Below are positions 1-27,241 of a stretch of 64,000 nt of DNA, piece after piece. Within the stretch, counting starts at the first letter, position 1. Every line of letters begins with the position of its first letter. Made by a program: the position numbers and the translations under genes. The notes beneath the pieces were generated by a model, which saw nothing but the letters and a program-made list of their open reading frames with translations, ran no database searches and was not told the DNA's origin. The DNA is from Chrysomallon squamiferum (taxonomy: Eukaryota; Mollusca; Gastropoda; Neomphalida; Peltospiridae), in contig CM022670.1 of assembly GCA_012295275.1 (NCBI GenBank), positions 23,706,255 to 23,770,254 on the forward strand. The letters are read 5' to 3'.

Positions 1-124
1 AACTTGCTTCAACTTTTTAAATATGTTCTTATGTAATAAATAAACTTTAAACACCAAAAAAAAAAAAAAGGAAAGAAATAAAGTAATTGATATTACTCTG
101 TTCAGCACTAAATAACCATTTTAC

Positions 125-2933
125 CTCAGGTGTGAGCGCAGCCACTGAAAACATTTGACCCAAGAGCTGAAGACGGGCTGGAATGGTTTTAGCTTTGTTC
201 ATACTTAACATTATCTTACGCATCTTGCGGCTGTGACGAATTGGTACATCAGACATGAACTCAACACCACCAGCAATAACTGTGTCACACTGACCAGATG
301 CAATCAGACCAATAGCTAAAATACAGATATAAATGCATCTTAAGCAATGGCATGGTTCAAAAAACTAAATCCCAACTGTATGTAACTGTGTTGTTATGAA
401 GGTTGTTTGATTCTGTTAAATACTTGTATAAATTTATAACTATTTATTAAATCCTTACTTCCTAAATGTTACAACTGTACTGAAATTATCATGAACCAAT
501 TCTTAGTACATATAGTAAAATATCTCTAGAAACAAAGGACAGGAAATTGGATTTGTGGATTTGTTTGGAACCACTATTATTAAAATATTAGGGTTACGAG
601 TTCAAATTTAAATTCAGAATTCTTATTAATATTTTCACTAGACAGTATGTACCAATATACTGTTCAGAAGTCTGTAGTGTGTGATTAAAGGCTGAAAGGT
701 TTTTTTATTATTATCTTAGAAATCAAAGTTTATTTTTCATTCAGGTCAAGTTTACATTCTTTCTTGCTTTTTCATTTTTTAAATGTTTTTCAACTAACCA
801 TTCATTTCATAATGAACTTTTTAGTGACAGAGTTCTGTAAAGATGTTTCCACAGATTTACCTGTGGTGATTGCCTGGTTTGATGATATACATGCTTGTGT
901 AACTGTATGAGCTGGAATTCTGTCAGAAAACCCTGCTCCGAGTGCAGACTGTAAAACAAAAGAGGAAATAATGTTCTTTTTATTTATAGCTAAAGTGTTG
1001 TATAAAACTATAATCATCACTTCTTTAACAACAATCAATTTTTAAATACTATGACTAAGTGTCGGTTTTCTTATCTATGATGTTATCCTCTTTTTTTAAA
1101 TTTTTGTTATTTACTTTATTTTTTATTTTTTTACATATATATATATAGGAATGGTTCTTTCACATTTAGTTATTATAAACTATTTGTGTTGTGCAAGACT
1201 TAGTATTTTTAAAATAAGTTACATCTAATCAATATATGAAGGTATCAGCTTGTCATTATTTTATATTCCCTTCATAATATTTTCACATTCAATATTATAA
1301 AGCTTCAAATTAATAATCACCTTAAAAGTAAAAATAGAAAGTAATCAAAATTTAAATATTTACCTCTCTTGCTACATTAGTAGTTTTCACCTCTTGTATC
1401 ACTGTTCCACATACAATATACTCCACTAAATCTAAAAATAAAAAGCTTTTGTAAACTGATTTGATATCCAATTTATATAAGAAACTGAAATAGGCTTAAT
1501 TCAGAATGAACCAATGTCTTCAGTTCTTGTTTTGAATTCTAATTTATCAAATAAATGTATAATGGACAATTATTATTTGCTCTTAGAATACTTGTTTCAG
1601 ACTAAAATACTGTCTCTGCAGAAATTATTTTCTTGAGTAAAAACTATATTTTAAGGACCATGATTATATGGTTATGTTGGTAATATATTAAAAGGCTACC
1701 ATTTTTTTTTTTTTTTTCTGATCTTTAGATATTAATCAATATCTTAACATGATCGAGTTTTCTATATCCACTAACACTATTATTGTAAAATGATTATCAT
1801 AATGTAATTTATTACCTTTTTCAATGCCAGTTCTCTTAATAAGACCCCTGCAAACACAATAATTATAATTTTCAAAAGATGAACATTTATACCTCTTACT
1901 GAAAAAGTGAAATTTTATTTTTATACAAATCATAATTAAATTCATCCAGCAATATTATTTTTTTCAAACATTTGTGTAACAATTGAAACCGGCATGAAAT
2001 GTGAAAAATGCTTTGTATTTTATTTTGTTTTTGTGACAAAAAAACAAAAAAAAGTTATATTTTTGACTTTGGAAATACACTTCTGGTAAATATATTTGTT
2101 AAAATATTGTATCTTTATTCTAACAATCACTGATCTTATTCCCAAACAGTAAAGTTATATTTTAAAATAAGAATTGTCTTACTGTAAGGCTGTTCTAAGA
2201 AGATCATGTGCCATGAGATTTTTGTAGTGGGTTCCTGACATAAGAAATGGAGTGCGAACACCTTCAACCAGGACTACATTCCTTAAATCTGGCTTGGCCA
2301 ATGTCTTTTTTGAAGCTGAAATAACATTAATAATTGCTATCTCTAAGATATATTTCATTTCTTTGAGGCACATTATTTTGTCTTCATATTTATTTGGGTT
2401 TTTTATATAAAATTTAAAAAAATAGATTTTACCATATTTTCATATAATTTTTTAATGCAGACCCATCTGAAACAATTTAAGAAGAAGAAATATTTGACTA
2501 ACAACTTTTTATGCCAGTATTTATTAAGTGTCCAACAAATAACCTTGGAGAGGAACCAATTACCAAATATGCACTTTATCACAATCTACACAAGAAAACA
2601 GTTATCAGGAATGTTTGACTCACCTGACTGAGCTGCATGCTGGGTTGATGATGTACTTAGACATTTTAAAATGTCTGCAACAAAAAACAAAATAAATAAA
2701 AATTAATATCCTTATGAAACAAACTGATAATGGATAAAATTGATACTATTCTTTGCCAAAAATGTTTTCACCAACATGCTGTAAAAAAGTGGTCTAATCC
2801 CCAAAGAAAAAAGAAATAACTCTATAAGTAGAAAACATAGTGTTGCAAATTTTACATACAAAAAAAAAAAATAATAATAATAATAATGAAAATGAAAATA
2901 AAATTTCAGAGAGAATGTTTCTCTGTGTGTGTT

Positions 2934-3002
<69 letters not shown>

Positions 3003-3489
3003 TCGTTTTTATTTGGTTTATTTTGTAGTCATTTTTGTTGAGTTCTTTAAGAAAAATGAGATAAAAGTTACTGAACAGTGTTAGCTGATATTTAACTTTT
3101 TTTAAAGATGATTACTATTTTATTTTATTGACTTATATTTATTTTTAAATGAAATTAGAGAGAAATTGATCGTGGGATCACATCGTTGTGGAAGAAAACT
3201 TATGGTAATTGCACTAAACTATTAATACTTCAATAATAAAATAGGTTACCATTAAACGAATTGATTAAATGTTGACTCGAACTTCAAAGCCTAGGCTAAG
3301 GCTAAGGAACTGTCAAAATAACAACTATTTAATGTTCTTTGGAAACAAATGCAAAACTCATAATAATTAGTTTCGTTAATTTATATTTAAAGTAATTCAA
3401 CATATCTGTTGTTAATAAAGATTAGAATGCATACTTAAGTTGTCATGGAACCGGGCAACGCGAGCACCTCTCTGCAATATTGCTGCCAT
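125..3489 (-). CDS. HADHB: Mitochondrial trifunctional protein subunit beta (3-ketoacyl-CoA thiolase), 5' part
   Basis: Catalyses the last, thiolytic step of long-chain fatty acid beta-oxidation in mitochondria, as part of the alpha/beta trifunctional complex. Seven coding exons, read leftward, join in phase: 3489-3435, 2674-2624, 2315-2183, 1847-1816, 1431-1364, 948-861, 315-125 (618 nt, 206 codons). All introns are GT-AG. The N-terminus ([14 protein letters not shown]) is basic and Ser/Thr/Arg-rich like a mitochondrial presequence. The mature part opens with [12 protein letters not shown], then [15 protein letters not shown], and the nucleophile motif QACISSNQA with the reactive Cys near residue 133 (human Cys138). 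The last exon carries [20 protein letters not shown], a beta-subunit signature. The gene continues beyond base 1, so the catalytic His and second Cys are not seen. The start is the first ATG preceding this presequence. Its neighbour HADHA is divergent, 244 bp away. No defect is visible in the part present. Confidence 0.96.
2936..3001. repeat. (TG)n microsatellite in HADHB intron 1
   Basis: About 33 uninterrupted TG dinucleotides, with an A-rich tract (2861-2871) and AAT repeats upstream. Such alternating purine-pyrimidine DNA can form Z-DNA. Open frames across it are artefacts of the repeat. Confidence 0.95.
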
Positions 3490-3500
3490 GATGGTATTGT

Positions 3501-3515
3501 CTGAACTTTGGACTC
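3501..3515 (-). promoter_or_regulatory. DR1 nuclear-receptor site, HNF4-like
   Basis: CTGAACTTTGGACTC reads on the minus strand as AGTCCA-A-AGTTCA, two half-sites spaced by one base. This is close to the HNF4 consensus as I remember it (CAAAGTCCA/CAAAGTTCA core). It lies 12 bp upstream of the HADHB ATG. Binding is inferred, not shown. Confidence 0.5.
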
Positions 3516-3521
3516 ACGTGA
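3514..3521. promoter_or_regulatory. Palindromic E-box TCACGTGA
   Basis: A perfect 8-bp palindrome of the class bound by bHLH-zip factors (USF, MITF/TFEB/HLH-30, Myc/Max). It overlaps the end of the DR1 site by two bases, which suggests a composite element. Which factor uses it cannot be told from sequence. Confidence 0.5.
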
Positions 3522-3703
3522 CAACAGGTGCCCTGATGAATTTATCAGTAATAATAAAAATATATATATTTACATAATATGTCAGCAAAAGTGTATATTT
3601 AACACAAAGGTATATTCCTCTAAAGAAAATAATTTGAATTATATTACTTATACCGATGGAAATTGTACAAATTTAAGTACGTGATTTGGTGTTAAACAAC
3701 GAG

Positions 3704-3716
3704 AGTTCAAAGGTTA
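3704..3716 (+). promoter_or_regulatory. Second DR1-like nuclear-receptor site
   Basis: AGTTCA-A-AGGTTA is two AGGTCA-type half-sites spaced by one base, with about 11 of 13 positions matching an ideal DR1. It sits 17 bp upstream of the HADHA ATG and points at HADHA, as the other DR1 points at HADHB. Confidence 0.4.
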
Positions 3717-3733
3717 GCCGGTTCCGACAAAAC

Positions 3734-18980
<15,247 letters not shown>

Positions 18981-19235
18981 AGACCTTTACCAAAAAAAAA
19001 ATGTGTGAAAGGATCAATTTGGAATATAGATGTGAAAATGTGTTAATGTGAGCACTACTCTGACGTGTGTTAGTGAAACTCTGTGACTTGAAATGTTCTG
19101 ACTGTGATGGTTGCACCTCCAAGTTTTTGCTTGTGTATATAAATACAATTAAATGCTGCACCCATATAAATACTTCACTGCATGCAGTGTCACAGCTATA
19201 TATTTCAATCATGATAAACCTTTGTATTAAATCTA
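18981..19235 (+). other. HADHA: Probable HADHA 3' UTR
   Basis: Non-coding sequence directly after the HADHA stop. The first poly(A)-signal-like hexamer is ATTAAA at 19226-19231. The true cleavage site is not known from sequence, and further AT-rich sequence to about 19,920 could belong to longer 3' ends. Confidence 0.45.
19226..19231 (+). terminator. HADHA: Candidate poly(A) signal for HADHA (ATTAAA)
   Basis: The common ATTAAA variant, 246 bp after the stop codon and followed by a T-rich stretch. Single-hexamer evidence in AT-rich DNA is weak. Confidence 0.3.
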
Positions 19236-19929
19236 TACTGGATCAATTTTTTATTTATTTCTTGAAAGATGCACTGACAGTTTAATACTACAGCATTTAT
19301 TTGATCATTTTTGGAGGAATTTATGACATGATCGTGTACAAGTAAAAGAGAAAATATTGTTTGTCATAGACTAGGCCTGCCATCATCAAGCTTATGTTAA
19401 TACTGGACTGTGAATATTTATTTTTCTAGAAAACTTTATAAATGAAAAAGCTAGACACATTTTCTGTAATGTTTAACAATTTAAAGTGTATTTACAATGT
19501 TTTCTAATTATTTATGTTAAGTTTTTACAAATTTCTCAAATGAACCAGCAGTAAATGACTTACAAATTTATCTAAGCTGTGTAACTTCTATAATAATATC
19601 TTGATTAAAAAATAAGAAACATTTGCATTTTGTTATACACAGATATGTAAATTTTTCCACCAACATTACAAAGTTTTCATTCGAATCATTATCCTGTCAT
19701 GACATTCTGGTTTAAAAATACAAACAGCTGCTTTCATTGCAGTGATTGTTCAAAAATGAACAATGCAAGTAAAAACACATCATTGTATTGCTCTGACCCC
19801 TTCACAAAAAAGCCTCCCTTTTTGACAACTGCATGTGAAACAATTTTTTAATGCTTCCAAATTTTATTTTTGTTTCATATATAAAGATGTTTTATTTGTT
19901 TTTTAAGTCAAAGGGGCATCAAAAGCAAT

Positions 19930-19931
19930 AT

Positions 19932-19966
<35 letters not shown>

Positions 19967-19968
19967 TT
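19930..19968. repeat. (TTTA)n microsatellite
   Basis: About ten TTTA units. It marks a change from the AT-rich HADHA 3' flank to a less AT-rich block (about 19,975-20,340) in which I see no gene. Confidence 0.9.
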
Positions 19969-20409
19969 GTTCTATCAGTGTGAACCACGGCCCGTAATAA
20001 TGCAAACATTACTGCTCAGCATCTTAATTAAGAGATCTGCTTGAAAAAAGGCCAATCTCCACAACCGGCATGAAATGCATATTATTACTACGTCGTGTAC
20101 CCAGTGTTCCATGTTTTAGCCGAGTAAAGGAATAATGGGTCACGAGTAAGTACGAACGCACGAGACAACCCTTACTCCTATAATCCCTTCATAGACAAAA
20201 GAAAGGCTTATTATCAGTACAATAGAACAAGGTAGATGAAAACGAGGGATTAAGTATGTTTTTACCGTAACAGATTTGTTCACCCGTTGAGCAATAAAAC
20301 GGCAAATGAATTTCTGTGTGAAGCGGAAGGCACGCTATTTTATTACTGTTTTATTGGTGGTGGTAATAGTAGTAGTAGTAGTACTTGTTTTGTTTCGTTT
20401 TTAGCTGGG

Positions 20410-20487
20410 TTTTTTTTTTTTTTTTTTTTTTTTGTGCCAGGCCATGGTCAACACCCTCGATGCCAGACATTCTCTCAACCTACAGGT
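20410..20487 (-). mobile_element. Short poly(A)-tailed retroposon-like fragment
   Basis: Read on the minus strand, about 60 bp of non-repetitive sequence (containing GTTGACCATGGCCTGGCAC) ends in a long A-run (T-run at 20,410-20,432 on the plus strand). This is the shape of a retroposed 3' end. The family is not recognised. Confidence 0.3.
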
Positions 20488-20530
20488 TAAAATAATAATA
20501 ATAAAAAATAATGGACAGTTCCCCATCGCC

Positions 20531-20645
20531 TGTTTTTTTTTTTTTTATTTTATTATTTTTTTTTTTTTGTGAGCATCGGTCTCGTGAACCGTTCCTACAA
20601 CCATCTCCCTATGGCCCCGCTACACCACTGAGCTCTGCCTCCAGT
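20531..20645 (-). mobile_element. tRNA-like SINE fragment with A-rich tail
   Basis: On the minus strand, GAGCTCAGTGGTGTAGC resembles a tRNA box A, and about 42 bases later CGGTTCACGAGACC resembles a slightly decayed box B (GGTTCGAGACC type). An A-rich tail (20,531-20,568) follows. Order, spacing and tail fit a tRNA-derived SINE head. It is not a tRNA gene: no paired acceptor stem is seen. It ends about 20 bp before a DNA transposon. Confidence 0.4.
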
Positions 20646-20665
20646 TTCATTTTGGAATTAAAATA

Positions 20666-21410
20666 CAGTGGTACCTTGACTTACGAGTTTAATTCGTTCA
20701 GAGACCGAGCTCGTATATCAATTGAATTTTCCCAAATGAAATTAACTGAAATACCATTAATTCGTTTTAGCCCCAAAACCATCCCAATGTTTTGGAACGT
20801 GTTTTTAAATAAGATAAATGGATGTATACATGACAAATATTGTATAAAAAAACAACAAAAAAGAGAACATAAAGAAATAAACTGGTTTTGTAAAGTGTAC
20901 AGGGTTAGGGTTTCTCCATCTTTTCATGGACAGAGGTCCACAGCTTAGAAATTATTTTAACGCCGTTGGCTGGAGTTACAGCCTTTATCGACTCCTGCTT
21001 CAGTGTGGTACATATAGTAAAACTACTAGGCTCGTACTGCCTAGCCCTGTTGACTACACACACACACACACACACCTCGCTCATGTTTTTCTGATTTCAT
21101 GCTTTAATTCAATGAACATCATGCCATTCTTCTCAGCACTGTCCTTTGCACTTTCTAAGGATCCATGGAAATTTGGCAAAATGCTTCACAAATCGCGAGC
21201 ATAACACAACAGATGTTTCCATGGCGAGGTAACCACGTGAAGCGAACGAGTGAGACGCGAGATGCTGGGTGGATGTTGTGTTGTTTGTTGCGGCAACTAG
21301 CTCGTAACTCGGATCTTGGCTCGCAACACAAAGCAAAAACTCGACATGGCGGCTGCTCGTAACTCGGAAAATTCGTAAGTTTGGAGCACTCGTAACTCGA
21401 GGTACCACTA
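20666..21410. mobile_element. Tigger/pogo-type non-autonomous DNA transposon (745 bp)
   Basis: The left end is CAGTGGTACCTTGACTTACG and the right end, read inward on the minus strand, is TAGTGGTACCTCGAGTTACG: inverted ends matching at about 17 of 20 bases. TA flanks both ends (20,664-5 and 21,411-2), as expected for Tc1/mariner/pogo insertion. The subterminal motifs (TTACGAGT, TAATTCGTT, ACTCGTAACTCG) are typical of Tigger-like families as I know them. No transposase frame is present, so it must have been moved in trans. A short (CA)n lies inside at 21,058-21,075. Confidence 0.75.
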
Positions 21411-22019
21411 TATTATAAATTATTTAATCTATATATCTATCTGTCTAGCCACCCACAGAGACACAGACATATACATATACACTAGTTACAAATGGAATGT
21501 TATCTTCATCTGAACTTCCTGCTCTACAACCTGACATAACCTCTGAATGTTTATGTTTACCGTTTGAAGACTACCGACTTAGGCAGCCACCAGATCCCTC
21601 TTGTTACGGCCACGTAAATTCATAGGTTTCTTTTGTTTAACATACAGTTCAAATTTGGAACTACCCTTATTGTTCATGATTATTTTCAGTGTGACCAGTA
21701 CGATTTTCACATTTATATCAAGCATATCTTCTATTTGACTGCAGTTATACATAGAGCATTTAAAAAAAAAAAAAAAAAAAAAAAACACTTTTACCCTAAT
21801 ATTTAAATCTGTTTAACTCGTTTTACCCAAATGTTCAAGGTATGATCATATAATTATAATTATTTAATAATGAAAAAACTCTAATTATTAATGAAGAAGT
21901 CAAATCTATCTCCTAACAGACCACTCCCGCGCAAACTATTTATCCCACGTCTTGTGATTCAGAACATATAATAAAAGAAAACAGAAAGACACACCCGAAC
22001 TTCAACGTGGTGGACTGAA

Positions 22020-22325
22020 TAAAGAAACATTATCACACGTATTTGATTTGTCAACCCGCAAGCAGTGGAGTGAGCTTTAAAAAAAAAAAAAAATGCTGAG
22101 CCGTGTATGTCGGCGAACAAAAGAGTACGTGCACGTGGTTTTATCGCTTCGCTTGTTTTGTTGAAAAGGGTGACGTTTTGCCTCGTTTTCGCCGTAAGGT
22201 ATTTTTCAGTCGCTGTAAACACGACCAGAAGGAAAAGATTCCAGTTTATTTAAATCTATGGATGTATGACATAAAACGACTGAAAATGAAAACGTAACCG
22301 TATACCTGTTGGAATTAATATTAAG
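22020..22325 (+). other. Probable untranslated first exon and promoter region of the 27.5-kb gene
   Basis: A CpG-containing, less AT-rich block in AT-rich surroundings ends in a perfect donor, ATTAAG|GTGAGT (exon end 22,325). The next strong acceptor tied to a coding exon is TCTTTTTCAG at 27,434, which opens the exon with the MAARRGP start. Joining them gives a 5.1-kb first intron. A 48-codon frame from ATG 22,107 to 22,253 would be an upstream ORF if transcribed. The transcription start is unknown, and the link between the two exons is inferred. Confidence 0.4.
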
Positions 22326-22385
22326 GTGAGTTTTGATTATTGTTAGTATTGTTTTAAACTGATGTCAGATAAAAATAAAAATACT

Positions 22386-22393
22386 AATAAATA

Positions 22394-22428
<35 letters not shown>

Positions 22429-22435
22429 CTATATA
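22386..22435. repeat. (AAT)n microsatellite
   Basis: AAT/ATAA repeats, followed at 22,470-22,504 by a long T-run. Confidence 0.85.
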
Positions 22436-22477
22436 ACATTAGTTTTGTAGTTATTTGGGGCGTTGACGATTTTTTTA

Positions 22478-22508
<31 letters not shown>

Positions 22509-24621
22509 ATTATTTATTTTATTATTATTTATTATATTCACGGCAGCTGTATAATTCTCTCATCACATTCTCACCACCAGCTAACGTCATGGTTTGGCTG
22601 AACAATTACAGATGTTCTTATAAAAACGTATTTAAAATTTATACTATATCTATATGCCTTACAGTAAACTTTGTTGAATTATTTTATTGAATGCTTTGGA
22701 TTTATTATTGTTTGTTTGGTGTGGTTTCTTTTCTTTTATATTTACGTTTAACTGAAGGTCAGTTTATAGATATGTAAATCGATTTATACAGGTTTAAACT
22801 TGTCACTTTCTTTTCCCGTATTTCATAAACAGAACAGTCATAATAGAAATAGATAGGAAACAAGTTTTATTTTAACTGTGTTTCTCCAAGAGTAAAACTG
22901 TGTTAAATGTTTAACGAGAGAGGATAAGAGTATAGACATCTTGAATCTGTACAATCAAGTGACTCAAGTGCTGACCTGCTGCTACACGAGTCCTATAAAA
23001 TGTCATTCTAAAATCTAGTGACAGCTAGACACGACACAGACAAAAGTTCTGTGTGTTGATTTTGAAAGGTGATATTCATTTTTCTTTATTCAGTGGGTGT
23101 TACCTAAAGCCAAATTGCTGAATGTACCTACGTCATCATCATCATATTATTATTACTGGGAGGGGGGGAACTCAGTAGAATTCGTCTGCATCCACGATTA
23201 CAGGTATGAAATAGAAACAGACATCCATCCTGCTGCATTCTTTAATTGGCAGTATGCATGAACACTTCACCTACCACGGATTACCGACAGGGGCCGTCTC
23301 AGAAATAAGGAAACAAAAACTACTGGTCCATTAGACTACAGCTAGACTACAGCTAGACTACAGCTAGACATTATAGGGCCCGTCATTTAGCAAGAGACTG
23401 GCTTATGTAAAACTTCACAATGTAGCATTGTGTTAAAACATGAATATTTATACAACATCAAAATATTAGTATATAAACATGATGCATTATAATTGTAAAA
23501 TACTTTTTTTCTCTGACATACATAAATTATTTATATTTATAATAGTACCGGATAAGATATATAATTTTGTTTAAGTGTAAAATAAGTAGCTTAATTAAAT
23601 AAAATTAATGTTCTATTATACATTATATATAAACCTGAATATTTACATAATATAGAAATTATTTCGTTGAATGTAAATTGACAAAATTTTAACATTGGTG
23701 ACATTAATTCACTAAACATTTGACACAAACCCTGCTATTTTAAGCCACAGTATAAACATGCGTAAAAAACAGACATGAAAGGGCTCTGCTAGCCATCTTT
23801 CCTGTTATTAAATTTCAAAAAGAAGACTTCCTGCTACGACCCCATTTTCTTGTGTGCGTTTAAACGCTTTTTTATTTTTCTGGCAACGAATCTAACTTAT
23901 AAATAAGAGTACATATTATAGACGTAATTCTCCTTCTTTAAAGGTCGTTAATAATAATATTTATTTTTGTACAAATTTTATTCGGAGTGCTTGTCGATAT
24001 TCGATATTTATCATTGTCCGTTCCACTTGGTTGATATCTTTAGTCAGTCGCAAGTTTAGCCTTTGTGAAGTAGGACATTTTCGCCTCGAACCATAAATAT
24101 ATTCTATCTGCAATAATGTTATTATTAAACTGAAGTAATTGAAATAAAACTTGTCCAGAGATGATATATAGATGATGAAATATCTGCACAATTAAATTTA
24201 ATTGCAATTATATAATTAAACATTTTCAGAATTTTTCTACAATTTTACAACAAGTGCGTATATAATCCGTACATTTGTGTGTCTGGGTATGTGTTCGCGA
24301 AAAGACGTTTATGTAAACTGTTCAGGTTGTTGTTGTGGGTGAAGGGGAAAGAGCATTGGCGAGGATGGAAATAATAGTCATGTCCGAGAGTTTCAAATTA
24401 AAGAGCTTTAATAATAGGTAACCATTGATAACAGAAATATTAAAATACAACAAAATTAAATATAATAAGAAAAACCACAACAGAAAAACCTCCTAGAAAC
24501 AACGTTGTTAACACTGGTGTTTCAAAAAAAGACAAGCTGACCCAAGTTAATTGCAGTAGATTTAAAGACTCTGCAAGTTAGAAATCAGGACAAACCAAAA
24601 ATAAAACAAAATAGAACTCTG

Positions 24622-24655
<34 letters not shown>

Positions 24656-26866
24656 GTTAAAAAGAAAAGTTATAAACAAATATGAACAACAAAAATATGG
24701 CCAAACAGAAAATATTGATATATAGTTCTTTATAATTAGAACTGACGAGAAGTCAAATACAAGTATTTTAATATTAGCATCAACTGTCAAAGTTCATTAG
24801 TCACGGCTTACGGTAGAAGTTGTTCATGAGTAAAACTGCTACATATTCTATATCCATATTATCACATGATATCGTAATGATGTATTTAACCTATATTTAC
24901 CTAAGGTATCTTTCTTTTCTTTTTTTGTCACACTTTTGAGACGTTTTTTTTTAAATATTTTTTATATTCAGTTTACATTGAATAAACCATAAATAATGAT
25001 GACTTTGAAAGTAAAGAAAGAAGAAAAGAAATGAAATAAAATTATTTCAGTGATTATTCTTTGTCGAATATTTTGTGTGAGATATATTGTTCTTGTTCGT
25101 TATGCAGGTAAATGCCATAGGGTCACAACATTAGTTTTGATTGTAATATCTTCAACATCTTAGTCACTACGAACGCTCCAGGGATTGTTTGATTTTTATC
25201 TCGTGCTAAAGCCTTTCGTTCACCTTTCAAGAGTAATAATGGCGACAAAGGATTAAAAAACACTTGAAAACATTTAGCTGAAATTTTTACATAATCTGTC
25301 TGTCTGTTTCTCTCTTGTCATCTCTCTCCAGTCAAATGTTGTCAGTTTCTTATTTTTGCTGATCTAATTATTAACACATGACATAAAATGCACACATACA
25401 CAATGTATGTATACGTAAAAGAGTAAAGCCTGCATTTTGTGTTGAAATCACAGCACGATAAGATTACAAAAGAATTTTATTAATATTATTTATTTTATTT
25501 TTTTTATAGAGGGCACTGATAACAATGTAGGGCGTATCTGGTTTGCGTTGACTGAATATTCATTTTATTTATAGAAAATGTCAGAGATATACTTAAAATA
25601 TCACAGTTTAATATAAAAACATAAAGTAAGTCACCAAAATTAACACAACGTTGACAATCACAAGAAAGGCTTGTAGCAACGTCACATTTCGTTTGTGACC
25701 TGTTTGTTTTCTGTAATGGAGAGTTTTCCGCTTTTTTTTTTTTTTTTAAGTTTTATTTTATTTTATTTTTTTTATTATTTTTTAAAATTTGATTATTATT
25801 ATTTTTTTTTTTTTTTTATTTCGTGTCATTTTGGCCACTTTACATTTATTCATTTTATTAATTTTTTTATTTTACGTCAAAGCCAAAGAATTTACGGTTT
25901 TCTCTATATAGTTTTCACTCCACCTCTAACGTTTCGGTTAGATAATAAAGTAAACTGAATGTAGTGAATGTGGCTGTATAAATGCAGATGTGTCTGTCTT
26001 AGACTTACGCGAGTTCTTCTGTTTTTATTTTATTTTATTTTATTTTTATTTATTTAAAAAAATATTTTTTGTGTTTTGGTTGAGTGGTTGGGAGTGACCT
26101 ATTCAATCACACCCAAGCTGTGAGATGTAACGCTTCGATCGAAATTAAGAGTAGATTTATAGAAAAGATGCATAGCATGGACGATCCAGCTGAAAATTGA
26201 GAAAACATCATCACCGGATTACAAGATGAAATTACATTTAAAGAAAGATAAAAATAGTTCATTCGTTTTTCAAAATACAAGGCGTGTGCATGTGTTTTCA
26301 ATATATATATATATTATTTTTGTTCTGCATAATAATAGAAAATAATTTTTGTTCAGATAATCATAAAAGCATTTCATTTTCATTATGTGTATTTTAATAC
26401 AAATGGACGATTTAAAAACACATCACAACTTGTATTCTGTATGAAAATACAAGTTTCTGCAACGAATAAAATTCTTTTGTGACAGTCTGTTGCAGAAAAG
26501 CTCCACAGATAGTTGATAAAATATTACAGTTTTCACTTTCACTGCGTTTCCGAGTTTTCACTTCTCATGTTTTAGCTTTTACAACCAGAAGCTTATACGT
26601 ACTGTAGTAAAACGATTTCTCAGCAGATTACAGCCTGGGCCTGTTTTGTTTATAGCCTTTGGTGATGAGATAAAACAACGTTGAAAATACCTGTCTGTCA
26701 TTTACTGGACACTGTCTCCATTATCGCGGGTAGATCTATGAATTATTCATTAGCATTATGAATCCAGTTAGTGACACTGGTTTCCTTTTAACGATAATCG
26801 ATGGATTTGTTGGCAGTTCCAATCAGAATGCACTATGACATTGTCTGAAAACCAAATATTATATTC

Positions 26867-26868
<2 letters not shown>

Positions 26869-26898
<30 letters not shown>
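26869..26898. repeat. (CA)n followed by poly(A)
   Basis: Fifteen CA units running into an A-rich stretch. Confidence 0.9.
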
Positions 26899-26902
<4 letters not shown>

Positions 26903-27208
26903 AAAAAAAACAAAAAACCACTGGAGAACCTGAAAACAAACTATTTGATTGTTTTATCAAATTCATAGGTCTGTTTGTTTAGTGTCATTATCTACATAAC
27001 AAATGACTACAAATGTGTCTGCGGTTTTCTGTGTCAGTAACTGATTGATATTCATTTATGTGAATAATTTCCCCTGCTTTTACTAACAGAACTGAACTGA
27101 CTTCAGAAGAAGATACAGAATTGTTTTGTTATTGACGGCTTCTTGCCCTATATATTATTATTGTTGTCCTTATTATCGTGAAGGTCATTTTTATTAATCT
27201 TAATTTGT

Positions 27209-27241
<33 letters not shown>

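Larger units (their letters stand above)
3490..3733. promoter_or_regulatory. Bidirectional HADHB/HADHA promoter
   Basis: This is the whole spacer between two divergent start codons, so it must hold both 5' UTRs and the core promoters unless untranslated exons lie elsewhere. No TATA box is seen at a fitting place. It holds an HNF4-like DR1 and a TCACGTGA E-box close to the HADHB start, and a second DR1-like site close to the HADHA start. The two genes are also head-to-head in vertebrates (established), so the layout looks old. Shared control is an inference from the layout. Confidence 0.8.

Noticed and set aside
2840-3028. Val-Cys repeat frame
   Set aside because: Translation of the (TG)n tract inside HADHB intron 1.
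20581-20645. tRNA gene on the minus strand
   Set aside because: Box A and a weak box B are present, but there is no paired acceptor stem or clean anticodon arm, and an A-rich tail follows. A SINE fragment fits better.
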